Below, one piece after another: positions 55,939-64,000 of a stretch of 64,000 nt of DNA. This DNA is from Planctomycetaceae bacterium. GTDB taxonomy: Bacteria > Planctomycetota > Planctomycetia > Pirellulales > UBA1268. Location of the stretch: NCBI GenBank assembly GCA_902629495.1, contig CACORA010000004.1, positions 15,048 to 79,047 of the forward strand, read 5' to 3'. The notes under the pieces are model-generated. The model was not told the origin of the DNA and did no database searches. It worked only from the letters and a program-made list of their open reading frames with translations. A program made the position numbers and the translations under genes. Positions within the stretch are counted from its first letter, which is position 1. Each line of letters starts with the position of its first letter.

Positions 55939-56254
55939 GAGTATCTCCCACTGCCAATATTGTGGCCGAGTCTTTTGAATTGGACCATTAATGTACGACA
56001 AAAAAACGAATCAAACGTACGTTTGGGGGTATTACAAAGTGACATCTTCTCTAGAAAGGGAACGGGGACGGCACAGAATCGTTACAGTGCCCAAAAGACA
56101 CTTTGCTTATTTTGCCGTTTGAGAACCTTTTTTTGTCAAAAAGCATGACCACATCTTTTGCGGATGAGGTATCGCAGGTGTTTGAAACACGACTGCATAC
56201 AGCACACCGAGTTCTCTTGTCATCAATGCTCCCAAATGACATAAGCCACGACGA
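55939..56254. other. Intergenic: A2M upstream region with possible REP-like remnant
   Basis: No convincing gene is present. The A2M leader occupies the first part. At about 56053-56120 the sequence (agaaagggaacggggacggc and what follows) resembles the G-rich ends often found by REP/RAYT-type elements, and the minus-strand translation ends in SVPSPFPF, typical of such repeats. No transposase remains. This is pattern memory only and would need copies elsewhere in the genome. Confidence 0.25.
56012..56025. promoter_or_regulatory. Perfect 14-bp palindrome upstream of the A2M gene
   Basis: CAAACGTACGTTTG is its own reverse complement. It sits 74 bp before the A2M start and right after an A-run, a place where a dimeric regulator could bind. 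No regulator gene is nearby. Confidence 0.3.
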
Positions 56255-57919
56255 TTAGTTTTTGGAAGCCTGTGATCGACGGATGTCAATTTGCCACGAC
56301 TTTGGTTTTACTGACACATCACTATCGTCATCATAAAACGCACGGAGATGCTCAAGCTCATCCTTGGTCTTGGAAATCACTGTTGCGTACTCATTATCAC
56401 CATAGACGTTCATTAATTCATCGGGATCCTTTTCGAGATCATAAAATTCCCACTCGTCAAATTGGTAGAAATGCATCAACTTATGGTTTTTTGTGCGGAT
56501 GCCGTAATGACGTGGAACCATATGAACACTCGGGTATTCGTAGTAGTGGTAATAGACGCTAGTACGCCAATCTGAGGGAGTATCACCCTCTAAGAGTGGA
56601 ACAAGTGACCTGCCTTGCATGTCGTCAGGAATCTCGGCTTCTGCCATTTCCAAAAAGGTCTCTGCATAGTCTAAGTTTTGAATGAGATCATCGTTGTATG
56701 TTCCTGGTTGTGTGACACCAGGCCACTTCACAATAAAGGGCATCTTCATTGATTCATCGTACATCCATCGTTTGTCATACCAACCATGATCCCCAACATA
56801 AAAACCTTGATCAGAAGAATAGATCACAACGGTATTGTCACTTAATCCAAGGTCATCGAGAGTTTGCATCAGCGTTCCAACACTTTCGTCCACTCCTTTA
56901 ATGCACCGCAGGTAATTCTTTGCGTAACGCTGGTATTTCCATCGGACAAGTGATTTTCCTGAAAGGTTTTCAGCATGAAAGGCCTTGTCGCGTGGTTCAT
57001 ATGCTTTTCGCCACTCTTGAAGCTGTGCAGTGGTCATTCGCTGCATATTCCGCCAGGCAGATTTATCAAGTCGACCTTGGATAGCATTGCCATCAAAGGA
57101 TGGCAGTAAATCAACAAATAAATCAAAATTGAGATGCATGTGTCGATCAATCTCAAGTTCCTGATACCGCGCTGGCGGAGCATTATCTTCCCAGGTATCA
57201 AACAAGGTGTCGGGTTCTGGTAGATCAGTGTCTGCATAAAGATTGAGGTGGCGTTGTGCAGGCATCCAATTTCGGTGAGGGGCTTTATGTTGCACCATCA
57301 GCATGAATGGCTTGCCTTGTTCTCGCCCTTGCTTGAGCCAGTCCACAGCCAGGTCAGTCACGATGTCGGTGCAATGCCCTTCAATCCGTGTGGTGCCTTT
57401 TGGAGTGATCATGTCAGGGTTGTAATACAGCCCCTGACCGGGAAGTACCTTCCAATCGGAAAAGCCCTGCGGTTTGCCTTTCAGATGAGACTTCCCGTAT
57501 ATCGCAGTGGTATATCCTGCAGCTTGCAGTAATTTTGGAAATGTCTGTTGGTTCCAGTCAAACGTATTGCCATTATTCATAAATCCATTTTTGTGACTGT
57601 GCTTGCCAGTTTGTATGACAGCACGACTTGGTCCACAAATTGAATTTGTGCAGAAGCTGTTGAGAAAGACAACACCTTCAGAAGCCAAAGAGTCAATGCA
57701 GGGAGTTGGATTGACCGACTTGAGCCAACCGTTATATGCACCGATTGCATGAGGTGCGTGATCATCACTAAATATAAAAAGAATATTTGGGCGAGTATCC
57801 TCAGCGCAACTACTGTGCTCCAGAATAAAAAGACTCGCAGAAAACAACATCAAAATGATCAATGAGCGATACAAGAACATAACTTTATAATACCGGAGGA
57901 AGGGTGCCAGGTTTTCCAT
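56255..57919 (-). CDS. Type I sulfatase, secreted
   Basis: The 554-residue product (45-residue N-terminus from ATG 57919, or shorter from ATG 57880) has a signal peptide. The sulfatase signature C-x-P-S-R is CGPSR in NSICGPSRAVIQTGKH; this Cys must become formylglycine for activity. Metal ligands appear in IFSDDHAPH and SSDQGFYVGDHGW; YGKSHLKG and QHKAPH give the usual Lys and His residues. The C-terminal part with WEFYDLEKDPDELMNVYGD is a DUF4976-like domain. Substrates are probably sulfated polysaccharides. No formylglycine-generating enzyme is in the window. Confidence 0.9.
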   Translation of the reverse strand: MENLAPFLRYYKVMFLYRSLIILMLFSASLFILEHSSCAEDTRPNILFIFSDDHAPHAIGAYNGWLKSVNPTPCIDSLASEGVVFLNSFCTNSICGPSRAVIQTGKHSHKNGFMNNGNTFDWNQQTFPKLLQAAGYTTAIYGKSHLKGKPQGFSDWKVLPGQGLYYNPDMITPKGTTRIEGHCTDIVTDLAVDWLKQGREQGKPFMLMVQHKAPHRNWMPAQRHLNLYADTDLPEPDTLFDTWEDNAPPARYQELEIDRHMHLNFDLFVDLLPSFDGNAIQGRLDKSAWRNMQRMTTAQLQEWRKAYEPRDKAFHAENLSGKSLVRWKYQRYAKNYLRCIKGVDESVGTLMQTLDDLGLSDNTVVIYSSDQGFYVGDHGWYDKRWMYDESMKMPFIVKWPGVTQPGTYNDDLIQNLDYAETFLEMAEAEIPDDMQGRSLVPLLEGDTPSDWRTSVYYHYYEYPSVHMVPRHYGIRTKNHKLMHFYQFDEWEFYDLEKDPDELMNVYGDNEYATVISKTKDELEHLRAFYDDDSDVSVKPKSWQIDIRRSQASKN

Positions 57920-58047
57920 TCGTCCTTAGTCTATGGTCTCGCAGTCTCGACAACAACAATTAGGCCATGAACAGCAGGTGAATCTCCAGAGTGACAGATT
58001 TGCACAAGCGCGGAGGTCACTGGACCTGCCGGTTATCACAGATGCCG

Positions 58048-58290
58048 TCAAGATGTGGAATCATCTTCACGTTTCACAATAAGTTGGACAAGAATATTGA
58101 CGAGTGGAGATACGACAATGATTGTTGGCCATGCGATTACCCACGAAAGTCCCCAGGCTTGAAGCCACGCAGGAATGAGTTTGGGGTGAAGCCCAGTGTG
58201 AAAAGCAGTGATCACAAGGGACATCAGCCCAGACATGAGAAGCGACATGACAAGCGAAAAAACAAGTCCATGATATTTATGTGAGAGCAT
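58048..58290 (-). CDS. DUF2798 small membrane protein
   Basis: From ATG 58290 the product has 80 residues, the usual size of DUF2798 proteins: KYHGLVFSLVMSLLMSGLMSLVIT, then PAWLQAWGLSWVIAWPTIIVVSPLV. The frame continues upstream to a TTG at 58356 with an extra hydrophobic stretch that would overlap SelO by 22 bp; I consider this less likely but cannot exclude it. It has two membrane helices and no known function. Same strand as selO, just downstream. Confidence 0.65.
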   Translation of the reverse strand: MLSHKYHGLVFSLVMSLLMSGLMSLVITAFHTGLHPKLIPAWLQAWGLSWVIAWPTIIVVSPLVNILVQLIVKREDDSTS

Positions 58291-58334
58291 GAGGATATTT
58301 GGAAAAAGGAAGAAAGAAGCAATGAATAAGAAAA

Positions 58335-59807
58335 CTATGTACCGCAGAATGTACAATAAGAAGGACTTCCCGGGGGACTCCCGTTTCGGTACTGGACGTT
58401 CTTGGTTGTTTCAGAAAAAGGCTTATCAAGGATCTCTAAGAGGCTCTGAACAGCCTTCAGGCTACCAGACTCGGCTTCATTGAGAGCTTCTTCAACGATG
58501 TGGTTCCTTGGGATAATCACAGGATTTACCAATTTCATGCGTGCAGCAGCGTCTTCATGAGAGCCTGGTTCTTGGTCAAGTCGATGTTGCCAACGAGTGC
58601 GCCATGAACGGAACGCAGGCGCTGCGATGATTCTTAGGTGTGAGGCGTCGTGTTCAAGAGAATGGCCTAATTCTACAAACGTCGATGTAAAGTCAGCCTG
58701 CGTATCTTGCATGATGTTCAGGAGCGATTCAAAGAGTTCAAGGTCACTCTCTTGACAGGTTGCAAGGCCTATTTTTTTTCGGGCACCGGTAAGATGATAC
58801 GCTTTGTACTTCTCCGAAAATGTGTTGACAATCGGAATAAGTTGTTCAATGGCCTGTTCGGTGGGGCTCCCAACAAGCGGGATGAGACTCTCCGCGAGTC
58901 GAGCAAGATTCCACTGAGCGATAGCAGGCTGATTGGCATATGCATATCGCCCTTGTTGATCGATTGAACTGAAAACTGTGTCAGGATGGTAGACATCCAT
59001 GAACGCACAGGGACCATAATCGATTGTTTCACCTGAAAGAGCCATGTTGTCCGTATTCATAACACCGTGAACAAAGCCAATCAGCATCCAGTGGGCGAGT
59101 AGTTGAGCCTGACGGTCGATGACAGATTCTAAAAATGGAAAGACAGAATTTTCAGAGCACAGCAAATCTGGATCATGTCTTCGAATCGTGTAGTCGAGGA
59201 GAGACGACAAGTGTTCATGATTACCCAAAGCTGCAGCATACTGAAATGTCCCAACACGAATGTGACTTGCTGCCACGCGTGTCAGAATAGCACCTGGTAA
59301 GGATGTAGTCCTTAATACTGTTTCACCAGTGGCTGCTACGGCGAGGCTGCGAGTTGTTGGAATACCCAGCGCATGCATTCCCTCACTGATAATGTATTCC
59401 CGGAGCATCGGCCCAAGAGCTGCTCTTCCATCACCACTGCGTGAATACTTTGTGCGGCCAGCACCCTTCAGTTGAATATCCAAACGCTTCCCGTCACATG
59501 TGATCTGCTCCCCAAGAAGAATGGCTCGACCATCCCCTAGATTTGTGAAGTGACCAAATTGATGGCCCGCATACGCTTGCGCAATAGGCTTTGCTCCATC
59601 TGGGATTTCATTCCCAACAAATATTGATGCTCCTGAGGATTGAAGAATGTCAAAATTCAATCCGAGATCATGGGTGAGTGATTGATTGAGGAGGGTAAGT
59701 CCTGCGTATCTCACTGGGGTGGGGCGTTCGCTAGAGAAAAATGGTTTTGGCAGGCTTGTATAGGAGTTCTCAAATCGCCAGCCAGCTTCATGATCCAGGC
59801 AAGTCAT
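58335..59807 (-). CDS. selO: SelO/YdiU protein adenylyltransferase
   Basis: ATG at 59807 gives 490 residues, the normal family size; a longer frame to TTG 59936 adds an unlikely extension. Motifs are clear: GWRFENSYTSLP, AYAGHQFGHFTNLGDGRAILLGE, QLKGAGRTKYSRSGDGRAALGPMLREYI, HGVMNTDNMALSGETIDYGPCAFMD and the C-terminal TFCGT. SelO is a pseudokinase-fold enzyme that transfers AMP to Ser, Thr or Tyr of target proteins, with a role in redox stress. The C-terminal Cys is the usual bacterial form; there is no selenocysteine. No obvious Shine-Dalgarno precedes the ATG. Confidence 0.9.
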   Translation of the reverse strand: MTCLDHEAGWRFENSYTSLPKPFFSSERPTPVRYAGLTLLNQSLTHDLGLNFDILQSSGASIFVGNEIPDGAKPIAQAYAGHQFGHFTNLGDGRAILLGEQITCDGKRLDIQLKGAGRTKYSRSGDGRAALGPMLREYIISEGMHALGIPTTRSLAVAATGETVLRTTSLPGAILTRVAASHIRVGTFQYAAALGNHEHLSSLLDYTIRRHDPDLLCSENSVFPFLESVIDRQAQLLAHWMLIGFVHGVMNTDNMALSGETIDYGPCAFMDVYHPDTVFSSIDQQGRYAYANQPAIAQWNLARLAESLIPLVGSPTEQAIEQLIPIVNTFSEKYKAYHLTGARKKIGLATCQESDLELFESLLNIMQDTQADFTSTFVELGHSLEHDASHLRIIAAPAFRSWRTRWQHRLDQEPGSHEDAAARMKLVNPVIIPRNHIVEEALNEAESGSLKAVQSLLEILDKPFSETTKNVQYRNGSPPGSPSYCTFCGT

Positions 59808-60274
59808 GTGTGAAACATTTGTGCAGGGAAGTTCAACGTAGTCCAAAACAATAGTGTAAGACACATAGACAAAAACGAAATGAGTGATGTCTTTATTGAG
59901 ATGTGGGGGCGAAAACCGGTGGTCTTCAGATACCAATTTGTTCCGTTCGAAACGAATTACTCAAAAATGATAGAGGGGTGTTAGAGAGAACTTTCAATAA
60001 GTCGGGCACAACAAGGTGCACATCTTGAGAAGAGATAGTCTGAGCCGCATACTAAAGATCTTGCTCTGAGCTTATTGTTATGAAAATAATTTTTCCAGTT
60101 TCTCTGGCAATGATTGTTTTGACCGCTGGCTCGAGAAAGTTTGCTACGGCCAGAGAATCGGTTGCAAATAGATTTGTGATTCGCTTCACAAAAACTGAGC
60201 AAGGAAAACATATTTGGGTGTTCGAGGCAGGCTAACAAAACAGAGCAATTTTTTTCTCACAACGGAGCGAGCAC
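59808..60274. other. Intergenic region between selO and the ClC gene
   Basis: This 467-bp gap between divergent genes must carry both promoters. I see no RNA gene and no strong terminator. The only coding candidate is a 51-codon frame at 60080-60235. Confidence 0.4.
60080..60235 (+). CDS. Possible 51-residue secreted peptide
   Basis: The frame starts with ATG after an AT-rich stretch and has a signal-like N-terminus (MKIIFPVSLAMIVLTAG) followed by a basic, polar body ending in WVFEAG. It ends 39 bp before the ClC start. No good ribosome binding site is visible and I recognise no homologue, so it may be a chance frame. Confidence 0.25.
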   Translation: MKIIFPVSLAMIVLTAGSRKFATARESVANRFVIRFTKTEQGKHIWVFEAG

Positions 60275-62164
60275 TTGAATCACCTGCTGACGGCAATCAA
60301 AAGACTTGAACTGAAGTCTACTGGAAAATGGTTTTTGCTCTCGGCTGTGATTGGTATGGTTGCTGGCATTGGAGCCATTGGTTTCCATATTATTGGGCAA
60401 AGTGTTCAGCACACTGCACTGGGTCGGCTTGCTCATTTTCATGCTGGTGAGGCAGAGGCAGAGGGAACTGTTTTTCCTGAAACGGATGGACCATTTAAGC
60501 CATGGATGCTGGTTGCAGTGATGGCTGCTGGTGGTCTGGCTTCGGGTGTGTTGGTCTATACATTCGCTCCTGAGGCTGAAGGGCATGGTACAGATGCTGC
60601 CATCGATGCATTTCATAATAAAAGGGGTGACATACGAGGTCGTATTCCAATCATTAAGACCATTGCTTCTGCCATTACACTTGGTACAGGAGGTTCAGCA
60701 GGTCGAGAAGGTCCAATTGCGCAGATTGGCGCAGGCTTTGGTTCATTTCTTGGTGGAGTTCTCAAGCTGCCTGCTCGTGATCGTCGCATTATGCTCGCTG
60801 CCGGTATGGGAGCTGGGGTAGGTGCAATTTTTCGAGCACCTCTGGCTGGAGCAGTATTCGCGGGGGAGATTCTTTACCGTGATGCGGATATTGAGAGTGA
60901 TGCTCTTGTGCCTGCAGCAATGTCTTCAGCAATAGCGTATTCGGTTTTCTGCCTATGGTTGCCGAGCGATCTTCGCTTTATGCCTTTATTCGGTCCTCAT
61001 ATGGCTTTTGAAGTCGAGTCTCCATTGGAGTTAGTGCCCTACGCATGCATGGCAGTCATTCTCGTTCTTGCTGGCTTGCTGTATATCCAAACGTTTTATG
61101 GCGTTCACGCTCTATTTAAAAAGTTACCCATCTTTCCTCATATCAAGCCAATGGTTGGCGCAGCATTGGCAGGACTTACAGGCCTTGCCTTATGGTCAGC
61201 GTTCGGGCAGGACTATGATGCCCTTGCAGTTCTTGGTAGTGGGTACGGTTTACTGCAAAAAATGTTTGCGAGTGAATTCACTGTTGCGCCTCTCTTATTA
61301 GTATCCGTTGCTCTAGTAAAAATCTTGACAACGTCTTTTACTATTAGTTCAGGAGGATCAGGTGGCGTCTTTGGCCCTTCAATGGTTATCGGAGGGTGTG
61401 TTGGTGGAGCTGTTGGTCAGGTTTTTCATACTTGGATGCCTGAACTTGTGCCACATCCGCAGGCATTTGCCATTGTTGGTATGGCAGGTTTTTTTTCTGG
61501 GTGTGCCAGAGCGCCACTTTCTACAGTTCTGATGGTGAGTGAGATGACAGGTGGATATGGCTTGCTCTTACCAACGCTCTGGGTGTCTACACTGACTTTT
61601 TTACTTGGACGACGTTCAACACTTTATCTCAAACAGGTGCCAACTCGATTGGATTCACCAGCTCATAGAGGTGATTTCTTTGTTGATGTGCTTGAAGGAA
61701 TTCGTGTCGAAAACGTATATCAACAAAGTCCTCGTCTCAAGCTTATCCATGAGGGAACAACCTTAGACGAAATAGTGCATGCGTTGGCTGAATCGACACA
61801 ACGATATTTTCCGGTTGTTGACGCAACTGGAAAAATGCTTGGGATTTTTTCAGCAGAAGATGTTCGTGGGTATCTTTATGACGATACGATTTGGCATATT
61901 GCAAATGCCCGAGATGTGATGAAGAGTGATGTTGTATCAGTGACCCCAGATGAAGACCTGAATTCAGCCTTGGGTAAATTCACGGCTATCAATGTTGATG
62001 AACTCCCTGTTGTTGCTTCAGAGGATCAGCAAAAAATACTTGGTACGCTTCGCCGAAAAGAAGTGATTGCAGCCTATAATCTCAGGCGTTTGGAGCATAA
62101 GCGGCTCCGTCAAATCCCCGAAGATTCTATAACCAAGTCACGCGATGGAACGTCTGACGGATAA
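60275..62164 (+). CDS. ClC-type chloride channel/antiporter with CBS domains
   Basis: The start is TTG at 60275, supported by GGAG seven bases upstream; the product has 629 residues. The ClC core (about 15-440) includes GTGGSAGREGPIAQIGAGFGS, with the gating Glu of GREGP retained, and GSGGVFGPSMVIGG. Two C-terminal CBS domains follow (about 480-610; YFPVVDATGKMLGIFSAEDVRGYL and VDELPVVASEDQQKILGTLRRKEVI), likely binding adenine nucleotides. It moves Cl- or a similar anion, as channel or H+ antiporter; the kept Glu favours antiport. Confidence 0.9.
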   Translation: MNHLLTAIKRLELKSTGKWFLLSAVIGMVAGIGAIGFHIIGQSVQHTALGRLAHFHAGEAEAEGTVFPETDGPFKPWMLVAVMAAGGLASGVLVYTFAPEAEGHGTDAAIDAFHNKRGDIRGRIPIIKTIASAITLGTGGSAGREGPIAQIGAGFGSFLGGVLKLPARDRRIMLAAGMGAGVGAIFRAPLAGAVFAGEILYRDADIESDALVPAAMSSAIAYSVFCLWLPSDLRFMPLFGPHMAFEVESPLELVPYACMAVILVLAGLLYIQTFYGVHALFKKLPIFPHIKPMVGAALAGLTGLALWSAFGQDYDALAVLGSGYGLLQKMFASEFTVAPLLLVSVALVKILTTSFTISSGGSGGVFGPSMVIGGCVGGAVGQVFHTWMPELVPHPQAFAIVGMAGFFSGCARAPLSTVLMVSEMTGGYGLLLPTLWVSTLTFLLGRRSTLYLKQVPTRLDSPAHRGDFFVDVLEGIRVENVYQQSPRLKLIHEGTTLDEIVHALAESTQRYFPVVDATGKMLGIFSAEDVRGYLYDDTIWHIANARDVMKSDVVSVTPDEDLNSALGKFTAINVDELPVVASEDQQKILGTLRRKEVIAAYNLRRLEHKRLRQIPEDSITKSRDGTSDG

Positions 62165-62261
62165 CCCTTTTATTCTAGGCTATAATAACGTTGTAGCGTA
62201 CTGTTGAAACCTGTTGTATTGAGTGACAATATGCAAAATCTTCTGGAGAGAATGCAACGTG

Positions 62262-64000
62262 ATGAAAGTATCAACATCTTTGTCCGCGAAAGTAGTTGTT
62301 CGTAGTGTTCTAATTATTTTCTCAATGGTGCTTCGAGCACCCCAAGCGATCACGGCTGATTCCAACCCACAGCCCTTTCAATTTCAAAAGAATGACACCG
62401 TGGCTATTTTTGGGAATGGTCTTGCTGATCGCATGCAGCATGATCCTTGGGTCGAAGCTGTTTTGCAAAGCCAGCTTAAGGGAAAGAATGTCCGCTTTCG
62501 AAACATGAGTTTCTCAGGAGACATGGTCAATAAGCGTCCTCGAAATAAGGGCTTTACGAATGATGAAGAATATCTCCAGCACGTTGCGCCAAATGTCATA
62601 TTCATTATGTACGGGTACAACGAATCCTTTGCCGGCCCCGATGGCGGAGACACCTACCGAAACGAACTTGTGTCCTTGATTGAGAAATACAAAAGCCTTC
62701 GAAAAGAAGATGGTGTAGCAGCTCGATTTGTTCTCTTTAGTCCGATTGCCTACCAATATTATGGCGACAGGAACCTCCCTAATGGCACTCAGATCAATGT
62801 TAATCTTGCCGCTTTTACAGAGGCGACCAGACAAGCAGCTCATGAAACAAAGGCAACCTTTGTCGACCTTTACTCGCCAACATTTCAGGCATTTGTATCG
62901 AATAGCAATCAACTGACACTGAATGGAATTCACCTCAATGCAGATGGCTATTGGATTTTAGCAGACATCATATCCAAAGCCCTCATTGGGAAATCTTCGC
63001 CATCAAAAAAAGAAATTCAGGATATCTATGATGCGGTCGTCGATAAAAACTGGCACTGGCATAATCGCTATCGTGCCACCGATGGAAATGATATTTGGGG
63101 TTCGCGCTCAGGCCTGACATTTGTTGATGGTCAAAGCAATGCGGAGGTGCTCAAGCATGAGTTGACTATGCTTGACATCATGACATCCAATCGTGATGAC
63201 GTCATTTGGGCGGCTGCAAATGGTCAGCGTATCCAACCAAATGATAGTAATGTACCGCCACCGGTGACAGTTATTTCAAACGTCGGTGGAGGTAGTAAAA
63301 GTTCAAATAAAGATAAGGAAGGGAGTGTCCAGTACCTTTCTCCAGAGGAGAGTCTGAAAAAGATAAATATTCCAGATGGTTTTGAACTCAATGTCTTTGC
63401 GTCAGAGGAGATGTTTGAAGGCTTCGCGAATCCAGTGCAGATGCAGGTTGATGCACAGGGGCGACTGTGGGCAGCATGTTGGAATACCTATCCAAAGTGG
63501 GAGCCACTTAAGAAGATGAATGACGCTCTCGTAATTCTTGAAGATGAGAATCACGATGGAGTTGCTGATAGAAAAAAAATCTTTGCACATGTCCACAATC
63601 CGCTTGGTTTTGAATTCTGGGGTGGTGGTGTGGTTGTGACATCCGGCCCAGATCTTCTGTTTCTTCAGGATACTGATGGTGATGATGTAGCTGATGTTCG
63701 CTATCCACTCCTGCAGGGGTTGGGTACGTCGGATACACATCATGCTGCAAACAACCTTATCTATGGTCCGGATGGGGGTATCTATTGGCAAAGTGGTATT
63801 TTTCTTGTGCATAACCATGAGACACCGTGGAAGCCAAACTTGAACATTGGTGAATCAGGGATGTATCGATTTGATCCACGAACATTCGCCATTACACCCC
63901 ATGCTGCCAATCGTCCGAATCCACATGGAACAAGTTTTGATTACTGGGGTTACTGTTATGCCAATGACGGAACAGGCGGACGTTCGTATCAGGTCAGGCC
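62262..64000 (+). CDS. SGNH + PVC-type dehydrogenase fusion (3' truncated)
   Basis: The gene runs off the window after 579 codons. A signal peptide (about 1-33) precedes an SGNH/GDSL hydrolase-like domain (about 45-245; [34 protein letters not shown]). From about residue 370 the membrane-bound dehydrogenase/sorbosone-like propeller begins ([53 protein letters not shown]). It is a paralogue in layout of the fusion at 23865-27614; HEAT and cytochrome c parts would be expected downstream. GGAGAG lies 11 bases before the ATG. Confidence 0.85.
   Translation, partial: MKVSTSLSAKVVVRSVLIIFSMVLRAPQAITADSNPQPFQFQKNDTVAIFGNGLADRMQHDPWVEAVLQSQLKGKNVRFRNMSFSGDMVNKRPRNKGFTNDEEYLQHVAPNVIFIMYGYNESFAGPDGGDTYRNELVSLIEKYKSLRKEDGVAARFVLFSPIAYQYYGDRNLPNGTQINVNLAAFTEATRQAAHETKATFVDLYSPTFQAFVSNSNQLTLNGIHLNADGYWILADIISKALIGKSSPSKKEIQDIYDAVVDKNWHWHNRYRATDGNDIWGSRSGLTFVDGQSNAEVLKHELTMLDIMTSNRDDVIWAAANGQRIQPNDSNVPPPVTVISNVGGGSKSSNKDKEGSVQYLSPEESLKKINIPDGFELNVFASEEMFEGFANPVQMQVDAQGRLWAACWNTYPKWEPLKKMNDALVILEDENHDGVADRKKIFAHVHNPLGFEFWGGGVVVTSGPDLLFLQDTDGDDVADVRYPLLQGLGTSDTHHAANNLIYGPDGGIYWQSGIFLVHNHETPWKPNLNIGESGMYRFDPRTFAITPHAANRPNPHGTSFDYWGYCYANDGTGGRSYQVR

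Noticed and set aside
58335..59807. Selenocysteine in SelO
   Set aside because: The C-terminus ends Cys-Gly-Thr with a normal stop; no in-frame TGA is needed.
63402..63818. Minus-strand frame of 138 codons near the window end
   Set aside because: Antisense to the dehydrogenase propeller of the truncated fusion gene, whose motifs are clear on the plus strand.
1..64000. tRNA, rRNA or CRISPR array
   Set aside because: I saw no cloverleaf-like sequences, rRNA stretches or regularly spaced repeats.

Overview
The window looks like a chromosomal segment from a Planctomycetota bacterium, most likely a Pirellulales-type marine lineage (inference; no rRNA gene is present to settle it). The evidence is the gene content: a DUF1559 pseudopilin with an H-x9-DG tail, a DUF1592/DUF1552 pair, PVC-type haem/dehydrogenase fusion proteins, CRTAC1-like VCBS/UnbV proteins, a type I sulfatase and many secreted redox proteins. 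BamA and a heptosyltransferase-type GT9 enzyme show a Gram-negative style outer membrane. Base composition is moderate (roughly 45-50% GC by eye). Genes are dense on both strands. I saw no tRNA, rRNA, CRISPR array, intact transposase or prophage.

Layout. 1-2.9 kb: 3' part of bamA with a Pro-rich linker, then a GT9 glycosyltransferase. 3.0-7.6 kb: BaiN/HI0933-type flavoprotein, secreted VCBS protein, aldo/keto reductase, and a divergent membrane protein. 7.8-12.3 kb: secreted DUF1592 haem protein with an N-terminal F5/8-like domain, and its DUF1552 partner. 12.5-19.5 kb (minus strand): tandem alpha/beta hydrolase, thioredoxin-like protein, beta-propeller dihaem cytochrome translationally coupled to an ABA4-like membrane protein, small lipoprotein, DUF1559 pseudopilin with a clear promoter and terminator. 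19.6-27.6 kb: TPR protein, CRTAC1-like lipoprotein, Tat-type sugar isomerase/epimerase, and a 1,249-residue SGNH + dehydrogenase + HEAT + cupredoxin + cytochrome c fusion. 27.8-36.6 kb: a giant TPR-VCBS-UnbV protein, a second UnbV protein and a membrane-anchored pentahaem-TPR cytochrome.

36.7-40.5 kb is the most unusual part: an asparagine-synthetase-like ATP-dependent enzyme that lacks the glutaminase cysteine, facing a translationally coupled pair of a radical SAM enzyme and a flavin-dependent-halogenase-like protein. Together they look like a small, uncharacterised biosynthetic or modification locus. 40.7-47.4 kb is a likely four-gene operon (FAD oxidoreductase with carbohydrate-binding-like ends, PHP/CehA-type metallohydrolase, PhyH dioxygenase, S1 protease) suited to breakdown of an organic substrate. 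47.5-64 kb: DUF202 protein, PhoD-type phosphatase, a 2,108-residue alpha-2-macroglobulin that has lost its thioester, sulfatase, DUF2798 protein, SelO, a ClC transporter with CBS domains, and the start of a second SGNH-dehydrogenase fusion that runs off the end.

How the genes work together. Most products are predicted to be exported: scavenging of sulfated or acetylated polysaccharides and phosphoesters (sulfatase, esterase, sugar isomerases, PhoD) coupled to periplasmic electron transfer through haem, flavin and copper proteins. This functional picture is inferred from families, not shown directly.
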